From positions 1-64,000 of the forward strand of contig NZ_JBHSGU010000002.1 in NCBI RefSeq assembly GCF_042652645.1: a stretch of DNA of 64,000 bases, in the 5' to 3' direction. Under the pieces are notes generated by a model. That model saw only the letters and a list, made by a program, of their open reading frames with translations, did not search any database and was not told the origin of the DNA. Source of the DNA: Glaciecola siphonariae. GTDB lineage: Bacteria > Pseudomonadota > Gammaproteobacteria > Enterobacterales > Alteromonadaceae. Positions 37,121-44,811 of this stretch are shown piece by piece. The number at the start of each line of letters is the position of its first letter. Positions within the stretch are counted from its first letter, which is position 1. A program made the position numbers and the translations under genes.

Positions 37121-38497
37121 ATGTTTGAGAATTTAACAGATAGATTAGGCCAGTCCCTTAAGAATATCAGCGGCAAAGGTCGCCTCACCGAAGACAATAT
37201 TAAAGATACCCTGCGCGAAGTCCGTATGGCGCTGCTTGAGGCTGACGTAGCGCTTCCTGTAGTAAAAGACTTTATCGGTAAAGTCAAAGAGCGCGCATTA
37301 GGCGTAGAAGTCTCTAAAAGCCTTAAACCCGGTCAAATGTTCATTAAGATCGTTCAAAGCGAACTTGAGCAGGCCATGGGAGATACTAACCAAGGCTTGA
37401 ATCTTGCCGCCACCCCGCCTGCGGTCATTATGATGGCCGGTTTACAGGGTGCGGGTAAAACCACCAGTGTGGGTAAGTTAGCGAAGCACCTCAAAGAGCG
37501 TGAGAAGAAAAAAGTGCTCGTGGTTAGTGCCGATGTATATCGTCCAGCGGCTATCAAGCAGCTTGAAACACTTGCCAGTGAAGTAGAGGTAGAGTTTTAC
37601 CCCTCAAACATCATGCAAAAGCCTGTTGATATTGTAAACGCGGCTATTGCTCATGCCAAAATGAAGTTTATTGAGGTATTGATTGTTGATACTGCGGGTC
37701 GTTTAGCCGTTGACGAGGCTATGATGGCCGAAATCAAAGCATTACATGAGGCGGTAAACCCAGTTGAGACGCTCTTTGTAGTAGATGCCATGACGGGCCA
37801 AGACGCAGCCAACACCGCACTGGCTTTTAATCAGGCGCTACCGCTGACGGGTGTGATATTGACTAAAGCCGATGGTGATGCCAGAGGCGGTGCTGCGCTA
37901 TCAGTAAAACACATTACCGGCAAGCCGATTAAATTCTTAGGTATGGGCGAAAAACTAGACGCCCTCGAACCGTTTCATCCGCAGCGTATCGCTTCACGCA
38001 TTCTGGGCATGGGTGACGTATTGAGCCTGATTGAAGATGTTGAGCGCAAGGTAGACCGTAAAAAAGCAGAGCAGCTTGCCCGAAAAGTGCAAAAGGGCAA
38101 GGGCTTTGATTTGCAAGACTTTAAAGAACAACTTGAGCAAATGCGCAACATGGGCGGCATGATGTCCTTGATTGACAAAATGCCCGGTATGGGCGGGATG
38201 TCTGCCAAAATTAAGGACCAAGCTAACGATAAGCAATTCACTCAAATGGAAGCGATTATAAATTCTATGACGCCCGGTGAACGCCAGCGCCCAGATGTGA
38301 TAAAAGGCTCACGTAAAAAGCGAATCGCGGCAGGCTCTGGCACACAAATACAAGACGTTAACCGCTTGTTGAAGCAGTTCACTCAGATGCAAAAAATGAT
38401 GAAAAAAATGGGCGGCGGCAACATGAAAAAAATGATGCGAGGCATGGGCGGTATGATGCCACCAGGTGGTATGGGCGGTGGTTTCCCTCCCCGATAG
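37121..38497 (+). CDS. ffh: signal recognition particle protein Ffh
   Basis: 458 aa. N domain (1-95), G domain with GLQGAGKTTS (107-116), VVSADVYRPAAIKQL, VDTAGRLAVDEAMM and TKADGDARGG. Methionine-rich M domain (about 325-458) ends in a Met/Gly-rich tail. Ffh with 4.5S RNA targets nascent membrane proteins to FtsY. A -10-like TATACT lies at 37080-37085 without a strong -35. In most gammaproteobacteria rpsP follows closely. Here the rpsP operon is 5.5 kb away. Confidence 0.98.
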   Translation: MFENLTDRLGQSLKNISGKGRLTEDNIKDTLREVRMALLEADVALPVVKDFIGKVKERALGVEVSKSLKPGQMFIKIVQSELEQAMGDTNQGLNLAATPPAVIMMAGLQGAGKTTSVGKLAKHLKEREKKKVLVVSADVYRPAAIKQLETLASEVEVEFYPSNIMQKPVDIVNAAIAHAKMKFIEVLIVDTAGRLAVDEAMMAEIKALHEAVNPVETLFVVDAMTGQDAANTALAFNQALPLTGVILTKADGDARGGAALSVKHITGKPIKFLGMGEKLDALEPFHPQRIASRILGMGDVLSLIEDVERKVDRKKAEQLARKVQKGKGFDLQDFKEQLEQMRNMGGMMSLIDKMPGMGGMSAKIKDQANDKQFTQMEAIINSMTPGERQRPDVIKGSRKKRIAAGSGTQIQDVNRLLKQFTQMQKMMKKMGGGNMKKMMRGMGGMMPPGGMGGGFPPR

Positions 38498-38531
38498 TCA
38501 TAGGTAAAAATACCAACATCAGGAACGTTAA

Positions 38532-39575
38532 ATGACGCTTGAAAATCAGACGCCTGCTCGCAAACAGTCAAGACATGTCACGTTTAGCCCTGTTTTACTG
38601 CTTGCGTTTGTATTCATAACGCTCATGGGGTGTGCATCATCGGGCTCGGCTTATGTGCCAAAGCAAGCAGATGGCGCCCTAGCGGTAGTGAATAAGTCAG
38701 ACAATAGCGTGAGCGTGATTGACCTTAACTCCAAGCGTATTGTAAACACCCTGCCTACTGGCCAAGGTCCCCATGAATTAGTGTTGTCGCCAGACCTACG
38801 CTGGGCAGTGAGTACTGATTTTGTGGGTGGAAATAGCTTGAGCGTGTTTGATATGCAAGCACAAACGCTGGCTCGAACCATAGAATTATCAGCGTTGCCG
38901 GGGCTTCACGGTATTCGGTTTTTGAAAGACAATGAACACGTAATATTTACCTCGGGTAAAGCGCAAAAAGTTGGTATCGCCAATGTAATAAGCGGTGAAG
39001 TCGTTACGTCGATTAACACTGACCAAGCCACCACACACATGCTCGCTCTGAGCGCCGATGAGGCGACCGCTTACGCCACTAATATAAGAGCAAATTCTAT
39101 ATCGGTTATTGATGTGGCAAAGCGAACTAAAACGAAAGATATCGCCACCGAGGCAATGCCTGAGGCGATTAATTATAGAAAAAGTGCTCACGAGCTTTGG
39201 TACGGAGCTAATCAAGACGGAAAGCTAGTGGTGATTGACCCTGACACAGAAGAAGTACTTGCCTCTTGGGATGGGTTCACATTCCCGTATAGAGTGCTGT
39301 TTAATCACGACGAAACAGTTGCCATAGTGCCCGACTTCAGGGCACACAATGTACGGTTTTTTGATACCAACACAAAACAAGAGTTGGCTACATTAGCACT
39401 AGAAACACAAGCAGGCCCGCAGGGGATAGTGCTGCATCCGAGCAAAGACATTGCCTATCTGTCACTTAATTTAAAAAACAAAGTGGTGGCGATAGATATA
39501 GCCAAACAAGTCATAATTGAGGAGTACCCAACGGGCAATAATCCCGACGGTCTCGTATTTATTCAGGCTAAGTAG
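38532..39575 (+). CDS. YncE-like beta-propeller lipoprotein
   Basis: 347 aa. A basic N terminus (TPARKQSRH) precedes a hydrophobic signal and the lipobox TLMGCASS (Cys about 34), so it is a lipoprotein with a long n-region. The rest (about 45-347) is seven to eight repeats of the YVTN/cytochrome-d1-like propeller: GALAVVNKSDNSVSVIDLNSKRIVNTLPTGQGPHELVLSPD, ATNIRANSISVIDVAKRTK. Such proteins bind partners or ligands in the periplasm. Starts 34 bp after ffh, so it may be read through from it. Its stop is 5 bp before a perfect 34-bp palindrome. Confidence 0.85.
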   Translation: MTLENQTPARKQSRHVTFSPVLLLAFVFITLMGCASSGSAYVPKQADGALAVVNKSDNSVSVIDLNSKRIVNTLPTGQGPHELVLSPDLRWAVSTDFVGGNSLSVFDMQAQTLARTIELSALPGLHGIRFLKDNEHVIFTSGKAQKVGIANVISGEVVTSINTDQATTHMLALSADEATAYATNIRANSISVIDVAKRTKTKDIATEAMPEAINYRKSAHELWYGANQDGKLVVIDPDTEEVLASWDGFTFPYRVLFNHDETVAIVPDFRAHNVRFFDTNTKQELATLALETQAGPQGIVLHPSKDIAYLSLNLKNKVVAIDIAKQVIIEEYPTGNNPDGLVFIQAK

Positions 39576-39580
39576 TTTAA

Positions 39581-39614
39581 GGTCTGTTGATCTTTGCGCA
39601 AAGATCAACAGACC
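39581..39614. terminator. perfect 34-bp palindrome between convergent genes
   Basis: Arm GGTCTGTTGATCTTTGC is followed immediately by its complete complement, with no loop bases beyond the central TGCGCA. Located 5 bp after the propeller stop and 5 bp before the thioesterase stop. No T-tract follows, so it may be a bidirectional terminator of unusual form or a repeated palindromic element. Confidence 0.6.
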
Positions 39615-39619
39615 CTAGT

Positions 39620-40216
39620 CTAAACGCTTTTATTTGGGCTCTTTACAAAGCAGTTCTCATTCAAAAGCTTTTGCTTTTCACGGCTCATGTCTAAGTCGTC
39701 TTGCATACTATGAAACTGCTTTTTGTAATCGAGCTTGTACTGCTTACGAAATTTGCCCCAAATAAATCGCTCTATTTCTTTATCATTTTCTAATATTAAG
39801 CCCGGAACAGGAATTGATTCGCGGGTGGTCTCGTCAATTGCAACCATGGTGAAGTAGGAAGTGTTGGTGTGCTTTTCAATACCGCGCTTAAAATCTTGCG
39901 ATACTACTTTTATGCCAACTTCCATAGAAGAGCGCCCTACATAGTTTACCGATGCCATTAAGGTCACCAGTTCACCTACATTGACCGAATTAACAAAGTT
40001 AACCGAATCAACCGAGGCGGTAACGCAGTAACCTCGACTGTGCGTCGCTGCCGCGGTGTATGCGATTTTATCCATTAACGATAAAATAATACCGCCGTGG
40101 ACCTTTCCGCCGAAGTTGGCATAGCTTGGGATCATGAGCTCTTTTAAGACAACTTGCGAGGATTTTACGGAACGAAAATTGTGGGGGGCTTCAGCCGATT
40201 GGCTTGATGATGTCAT
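39620..40216 (-). CDS. acyl-CoA thioesterase, hotdog fold
   Basis: 198 aa. The single hotdog domain (about 20-150) shows YANFGGKVHGGIILSLMDKIAYTAAATHS, the conserved N.G..hGG.ll..mD helix, then VDSVNFVNSVNVGELVTLMASVNYVGRSSMEVGIKV. This matches the acyl-CoA hydrolase (YciA/BFIT-like) family. A charged C-terminal tail (QDDLDMSREKQKLLNENCFVKSPNKSV) is extra. It would hydrolyse acyl-CoA in the cytosol. Substrate length cannot be told. Confidence 0.9.
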   Translation of the reverse strand: MTSSSQSAEAPHNFRSVKSSQVVLKELMIPSYANFGGKVHGGIILSLMDKIAYTAAATHSRGYCVTASVDSVNFVNSVNVGELVTLMASVNYVGRSSMEVGIKVVSQDFKRGIEKHTNTSYFTMVAIDETTRESIPVPGLILENDKEIERFIWGKFRKQYKLDYKKQFHSMQDDLDMSREKQKLLNENCFVKSPNKSV

Positions 40217-40414
40217 AGTAACGCTGAATTAAATTAACCAGACGGTCAGCATAATCAACATAGCGCGTTGGCGCAAACATCTAATAAAACCACATGAAAT
40301 AAAAAACGTCAGGTATTAGCCGCGATATCCTTTATGCGCATGAATACCTTTTCAATCGTTTTACTTGGTAATGTTTGTTTCTCAGCAGACTAGAACTTAT
40401 TTTCCAGAGATAAA

Positions 40415-40924
40415 ATGACGTCATCGAATGAAGTAACATCAAACGCCCCAGCAAAGAGCAATCGCCCTTGCACGGATGGTGTTTTAACTGTCACAGCGTC
40501 AGTGGTCGTATTTACGATGGCCTTATTAATCTTAGCTTCGCCGGTCAAAGCTAGCATACCAATCGATAATATTGAGCAATCTCCAGCGATTTCTAACTTT
40601 CTATTCGGCGCAAAACCACTTACACAAGCTGGATTGGGTATCACTTCCCGCAACCCGATAGACGCACATTTACACAGCGCTTCTATGGCGTTTGGTACGA
40701 TGTTAAATGACACATTTAACGATAACAAAATCGGGTTCCGATGGGGCTTATCCAACGAGCAAATTCAGGGCGCTGATAACACATATAGCGTATTGTTTGG
40801 TTATGTACAGGCGAACAAAATCGAGTTAAACGTAGGTTTTTTGAGCTTAAGCGATGACCAGCGAATCATTGCACATGAGGTTTATGAAGGAACGTGGTAC
40901 GCAGGGTTTAGCGCTAAGTTCTAG
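40415..40924 (+). CDS. small exported protein, unknown function
   Basis: 169 aa. After a 20-residue polar stretch comes a hydrophobic segment (VLTVTASVVVFTMALLILASPVKA), a signal peptide or anchor. The rest is short beta-like strands ending EGTWYAGFSAKF, with a terminal Phe as in outer membrane proteins (weak hint only). The start has only a weak purine-rich ribosome binding site. An overlapping minus-strand frame (40390-40755) looks like a shadow. I do not recognise it. Just downstream is hairpin element copy 1. Confidence 0.55.
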   Translation: MTSSNEVTSNAPAKSNRPCTDGVLTVTASVVVFTMALLILASPVKASIPIDNIEQSPAISNFLFGAKPLTQAGLGITSRNPIDAHLHSASMAFGTMLNDTFNDNKIGFRWGLSNEQIQGADNTYSVLFGYVQANKIELNVGFLSLSDDQRIIAHEVYEGTWYAGFSAKF

Positions 40925-40963
40925 TAGCCTTGTGTTCAAATATCAGCTCGAAATGCTAGCCAA

Positions 40964-41127
40964 AATGCCGCTTGTACAAGCGTTTTATCGAAAAAGTGAG
41001 GGGCCTAGCAGTAATTAAAAGCATGCGCGCACATGGATGTGCGCGCCTGAGCGGCCAGGATGGCGAAAAGCGTCTTTTAATTACTGCTAGGCCCCTTACT
41101 AGATCAAGCGTTTGAACAAGCGGCATT
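40964..41127 (+). repeat. hairpin element copy 1: conserved 54-nt core with long self-complementary arms
   Basis: Core 41021-41074 contains an inner hairpin (GCGCGCACAT pairing with ATGTGCGCGC) and the run GGCCAGGATGGCG. Inner arms 40995-41021 and 41074-41100 pair over 27 nt with one G-T pair. The pairing continues, less perfectly, out to 40964 and 41127 (AATGCCGCTTGT on the left and its near-complement on the right). A second copy at 53000-53152, in the opposite orientation, has the same core with one difference but different arm sequences. Lies between convergent genes. Function unknown: transcription barrier, structured RNA or mobile hairpin. Confidence 0.85.
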
Positions 41128-41219
41128 ACCCCTGCGCGTTACTCCTGTGCATTATTCACACGCAGTTCAATCAGCGATGGCCTTTTTGAGTGTCTATATA
41201 TTTCGCCTATAGTGCTTTG

Positions 41220-42026
41220 TTATTTTCGAACTTTTCCCGCCAGCGCTTTTTCTAAAAAGTCTAAGCCCGCTTGGATATTTGCCTGAGCATCACAAATATT
41301 ATTGCATCTTTTGAGTAAGGCCTGCATGTCTTCATAGTGCTCTGTTGCGCCTTCTGTATCTTCACGCAAGAGTTTCATTAACGCTAGGCGATACATTGCG
41401 TCATGAAGATGTTTATTGAGTCTTATGGCGCGCTCAAAACTTTCTTCGGCTTCTTCTGCTCGTCCCATTTGTAACTGCGACATACCCACCATATAAATCT
41501 GGTAGCCTCGGTCTGTGCACGTTAGCTCTCTAAGCGGTGCTTTTGTTTGCAAATTGGAGCCAGAATTCATAGACGATGAGCCAATGGCGTCTGTAGTGGG
41601 GCCACTGCTTGAAAAGCCGTTTGCCAGCGACTGATTTAACTGTGCGTTCCGTGCATCATCGGTGAATGCGCGTAGGTTTCTTTCAGCGCGCAAAGCGCAT
41701 TCTGCATTTTTATTAAACTGAATTTCAGCAAGCTCAAAATTACCCATTTGAAACGCTTGCAAGGCTGCATCTCCAGCTCGGCCTTGCACTTCAATTTGCT
41801 CTACGTCGTCTCGCTGACTAGCCGGTACATCGGCATTCGATGAGTTTTGCTCGTTTGCCTGCTCCTGTTCTTGGGCTAAAGCATTTACAGACCCTATTGC
41901 CAAGCCCAAGCCTAAGCAAAGGCTCATATAAATTTGGGCTGGCAAACGTTTAGTCGTCTGTAGCCGACAGCAACGTCGCTTGTGCGAGATGAAGTTAAAC
42001 CTTGAAAATAGAAAAGCTAAGCGCAC
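41220..42026 (-). CDS. exported TPR-repeat protein
   Basis: 268 aa from a GTG at 42026, which has AAGGA 8 nt upstream. The signal peptide is preceded by a long basic n-region (HKRRCCRLQTTKRLPAQIY), then MSLCLGLGLAIGSVNALAQ. Starting at the inner ATG (41927) is possible, but that start lacks a ribosome binding site. The mature part has an acidic linker (QEQEQANEQNSSNADVP), then TPR-like helices with QIYMVGMSQLQMGRAEEAEESFERAIRLNKHLHDAMYRLALMKLL. Four Cys in total suggest disulfides. A protein-interaction role in the periplasm is likely. Partner unknown. Confidence 0.8.
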   Translation of the reverse strand: MRLAFLFSRFNFISHKRRCCRLQTTKRLPAQIYMSLCLGLGLAIGSVNALAQEQEQANEQNSSNADVPASQRDDVEQIEVQGRAGDAALQAFQMGNFELAEIQFNKNAECALRAERNLRAFTDDARNAQLNQSLANGFSSSGPTTDAIGSSSMNSGSNLQTKAPLRELTCTDRGYQIYMVGMSQLQMGRAEEAEESFERAIRLNKHLHDAMYRLALMKLLREDTEGATEHYEDMQALLKRCNNICDAQANIQAGLDFLEKALAGKVRK

Positions 42027-42324
42027 GGTTTTTTCCTTTTACAGTTAAACGGCTTTATACAATACAAGAGGACACGTTACCTAAAAGTCCCATACTGCAA
42101 AAGGCTAATCGTTAATAGGCGCAGTGGCAATAGTATGAGGAAAAAACAACAGAGCATTTTGTAATATAACAAAACTTGCTTTGGGCTAGCCTTGCTAAAT
42201 ATGGTTTAATTAAAAAGTTAAGCGACGCTGTTGCAAACCCTGCCAATTATTTATTCTTTTATCACCGTATTTAGGCAGTTTACATACAAAAATTACTCGG
42301 TCTCATACAAACACAGGTTTACTA
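42027..42324. other. intergenic region between divergent TPR and MFS genes
   Basis: Just under 300 bp. Should contain both promoters. No clear operator, terminator or small gene seen. Confidence 0.3.
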
Positions 42325-43692
42325 GTGCCTAAAACAAATCTTTCTACATTTGCTCTTATCGCTGTTTGCGCAGGCTATTTGATTGCGCCTATGGGCATGG
42401 CGGCAGTCAACGTTGCTATTCCCACCATGGCAGAAGACTTAAACGCCAACGCCATGAAGGTAGGATGGCTTCCGACCCTTTACATTTTAGCAAATGTTGC
42501 CTTTATGTTGCCTTTTGGCAAGCTTGCTGACAATTACGGTAGAAAGCGCGTTTACGTGCTCGGGCTTTTACTAAATGCAATTGCCGCAGCTATGTGTGCG
42601 GTTGGCACTAGCATCGACTGGATATTGTTTTGGCGGTTTATGCAAGGCGCGGCCGGTGCCATGATATTTGGTACGGGCGTAGCTATTGTTACTTCCGTTA
42701 CGCCATCGCACAAGCGCGGTGCTGCATTAGGCATCATTGCTGCGTGCGTATATGTCGGTCTTACACTCGCGCCCGCCGTGGGCGGCTGGCTTACCGAATG
42801 GTTGGGCTGGCGTTCGGTGTTTTATTTTCAAATACCGCTTGTGTTAGGACTATTAATATTTATTAAGTTAAAACTGAGCGGTGAGTGGAAAAACAACGAG
42901 CACTCTCGCTTCGACTGGATTGGTTCTGGCATATTTATACTGTTCGCCTGCTCACTGGTATATGGTCTTAGTAAGTTACCAAGTGTAATAGGCATTCTGC
43001 TCGTTCTGCTTTCGGCGGCGAGTCTGGCGGCTTTTATTGTGCATCAAAGCCGCGATCGACAACCTTTAATACGCGTGCAAATGTTTAAAGAAAGTAGGGT
43101 GTTTAGCCTCTCACTTTCAACCTCGTTTTTGATGTATGGCAGTAATTTTGCGATTATTTTTTTGCTCAGCCTATATTTGCAGTATATCAAAGGCTTTAGT
43201 CCTTCTGAGGCAGGGCAAATACTGTTACTTCAGGCGCTTTGTATGGCAATTATTGCGCCTCTTGCAGGTAAGCTATCAGATAAATTTCAGCCTCGCATTG
43301 TGGCTACCACAGGCTGCGTGATTGTAGGTGTGGGGTTTTTGTTGCTCAACCAAATTGATACCCGCACCAGCGCGGCATTTATAAGCGCTGCTCTTGCACT
43401 GGTTGGTTTAGGCTTCGGTTTGTTTTCTACCCCTAATAACAACGCAATTATGGGGGCGGTAAAAGAGCAAGAGGTAGGTGTTGCCTCTGCGTCTATGAAT
43501 TTATCACGGACTATTGGAAATTTAGTGGGCATGAGTATTGTGAATTTAATGATTCACTATTACTTAGGTGACGCAACGTTTACGGAACAAACCAATCCTG
43601 AACTAATGAGCACCATTTCACTTGCACTTAAGATGTCATTAAGCTTTGTTATCGCGGCTAGCTTCATTTCAGCACTGCGCGGCAGACAGTGA
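42325..43692 (+). CDS. MFS drug-efflux-type transporter
   Basis: 455 aa with at least 12 hydrophobic helices. The motif between helices 2 and 3 reads GKLADNYGRKRVYVLG (MFS motif A), and motif C is at GLTLAPAVGGWLTEWLGWRSVF. This points to the DHA2/DHA1 drug:H+ antiporter class. Start is a GTG at 42325. No ATG upstream is in frame and the ribosome binding site is weak (AGGTTT). Substrate cannot be deduced. Stands alone, about 240 bp from the rpsP promoter region. Confidence 0.85.
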   Translation: MPKTNLSTFALIAVCAGYLIAPMGMAAVNVAIPTMAEDLNANAMKVGWLPTLYILANVAFMLPFGKLADNYGRKRVYVLGLLLNAIAAAMCAVGTSIDWILFWRFMQGAAGAMIFGTGVAIVTSVTPSHKRGAALGIIAACVYVGLTLAPAVGGWLTEWLGWRSVFYFQIPLVLGLLIFIKLKLSGEWKNNEHSRFDWIGSGIFILFACSLVYGLSKLPSVIGILLVLLSAASLAAFIVHQSRDRQPLIRVQMFKESRVFSLSLSTSFLMYGSNFAIIFLLSLYLQYIKGFSPSEAGQILLLQALCMAIIAPLAGKLSDKFQPRIVATTGCVIVGVGFLLLNQIDTRTSAAFISAALALVGLGFGLFSTPNNNAIMGAVKEQEVGVASASMNLSRTIGNLVGMSIVNLMIHYYLGDATFTEQTNPELMSTISLALKMSLSFVIAASFISALRGRQ

Positions 43693-43778
43693 ATTGAAAG
43701 TTATTGCGGGCGGCGCTGCTGGCTTATCTAAGTAGCTATAATAAACCATTAACAGTTAGCTGATAAAGGAGACGAGAC

Positions 43779-43895
43779 ATGAACGATTTACACGTAGACA
43801 TTAAACATGCAAGTAATGGCGCCTTTTTAAACACTGCAAAACGCGTCATTCCCTTGTGCTGTATGAGCTTGACTAAACTGAGTAAGGTCAATTAA
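43779..43895 (+). CDS. 38-aa small ORF with strong ribosome binding site
   Basis: The frame begins ATG AAC GAT TTA and ends AAT TAA, encoding MNDLHVDIKHAS... with a Cys pair (IPLCCMSLTK). It is preceded by AAAGGAG, 7-8 nt before the ATG, one of the best Shine-Dalgarno sites in the window. It lies just upstream of the rpsP promoter, in a 300-bp gap that otherwise lacks coding. I do not recognise the peptide. It could be a small protein or a leader. Base composition does not settle it. Confidence 0.4.
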   Translation: MNDLHVDIKHASNGAFLNTAKRVIPLCCMSLTKLSKVN

Positions 43896-43898
43896 GCC

Positions 43899-43926
43899 TT
43901 GCAATAGTGGCTAGTGTGCGTATAAT
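43899..43926 (+). promoter_or_regulatory. sigma-70 promoter of the rpsP operon
   Basis: -35 TTGCAA (43899-43904), 16-nt spacer, -10 TATAAT (43921-43926). It lies about 70 bp before the rpsP start. The perfect -10 fits strong expression of ribosomal genes. Confidence 0.65.
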
Positions 43927-43933
43927 TCGCGCA

Positions 43934-43959
43934 CCTTTTTGCCGTTGGTGGTAAAAAGG
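43934..43959 (+). promoter_or_regulatory. leader hairpin upstream of rpsP
   Basis: CCTTTTTGCC (43934-43943) pairs with GGTAAAAAGG (43950-43959, one G-T or C-T edge) in the transcribed leader, just after the promoter. It might take part in leader control of rpsP or be incidental. No U-tract follows, so it is not a terminator. Confidence 0.35.
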
Positions 43960-43998
43960 CTTTGTTAACGGTAACGCTACAACGAGTTTGAGGCATAT

Positions 43999-44247
43999 AT
44001 GGTTACTATTCGTTTACAGCGTGGTGGTGCGAAAAAGCGCCCATTTTATCAAGTGGTTGTTGCTGACAGCCGTCGTGCTCGCAATGGCAAGTTCATTGAG
44101 AACATCGGCTTCTTCAATCCGACTGCACAAGGTCAAGCTGAAAAGCTTCGTTTAGACCTTGAGCGTGTTGAGTATTGGGTAGGTCACGGCGCCGGTCTTT
44201 CAGACCGTGTTGCACGCTTGGTAAAAGATGCAAAAGCGGCTGCGTAA
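43999..44247 (+). CDS. rpsP: 30S ribosomal protein bS16
   Basis: 82 aa, typical length. Begins MVTIRLQRGGAKKRPFYQVVVADSRRARNGKFIENIGFFNP, the bS16 signature. Assembles into the 30S body. First gene of rpsP-rimM-trmD-rplS. Confidence 0.98.
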   Translation: MVTIRLQRGGAKKRPFYQVVVADSRRARNGKFIENIGFFNPTAQGQAEKLRLDLERVEYWVGHGAGLSDRVARLVKDAKAAA

Positions 44248-44279
44248 GCGGTCATTTTTGTTTGCACAATGGAGTAAAG

Positions 44280-44798
44280 ATGAGCGTAGCGTCTGACACA
44301 TTAATTGTTGGCAAAATCGGAGCGCCCTATGGCGTGAAAGGTTGGGTTAAAATTAATAGCTTTACTCAAAATGCAGAAAGTATTTTTGATTATGAGCCTT
44401 GGAAACTTGGCACAAATCAATCTGTTCAGGTTGACCAATGGCGTTTTCATAGCAAGGCTCTAGTAGCTAAGTTAGTTGGCGTCGAGACCCGCGAGGATGC
44501 AGAGCTGATAAAGAATCTCGATATCAGCATTTCGTCATCGCAACTGCCTGAGCTTGAGAATGACTTTTACTGGAAAGACTTAATTGGGATGAAGGTAATA
44601 ACCGATAAGGGTTATGACTTAGGAACGGTTAAGGAGTTGTTCGAAACAGGCTCTAATGATGTGATGATGGTTAAAGCAAATCCGAACGATGGTTTTGGTC
44701 AAAAAGAACGTTTATTGCCTTTTATATTCGACCAAGTCGTAGTAGAAGTTGATAAACAAGGTAACACCATCAAGGTGGACTGGGATCCGGCTTTTTAA
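44280..44798 (+). CDS. rimM: ribosome maturation factor RimM
   Basis: 172 aa from ATG 44280 (GGAG 8 nt upstream). A longer frame from 44175 overlaps rpsP and is rejected. N-terminal domain IVGKIGAPYGVKGWVKINSFT and PRC-barrel DFYWKDLIGMKVITDKGYDLGTVKELFETGSNDVMMVKA, ending in ERLLPFIFDQVVVEVD. Binds uS19 and helps 30S 3'-domain maturation. The rimM stop is followed by the trmD start 13 bp later. Confidence 0.96.
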   Translation: MSVASDTLIVGKIGAPYGVKGWVKINSFTQNAESIFDYEPWKLGTNQSVQVDQWRFHSKALVAKLVGVETREDAELIKNLDISISSSQLPELENDFYWKDLIGMKVITDKGYDLGTVKELFETGSNDVMMVKANPNDGFGQKERLLPFIFDQVVVEVDKQGNTIKVDWDPAF

Positions 44799-44811
44799 AT
44801 GAGGCGAAACC

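Noticed and set aside
37975..38245. Long frames antisense to the ffh M domain
   Set aside because: They mirror the Met- and Gly-rich ffh codons and lack ribosome binding sites.
40390..40755. Minus-strand frame opposite the small exported protein
   Set aside because: It is antisense to a better supported frame with a hydrophobic signal and has no good start.
40995..41100. The hairpin element as an integron attC site
   Set aside because: The arms do not end in GTTRRRY/RYYYAAC-type core sites and no integron integrase lies nearby.
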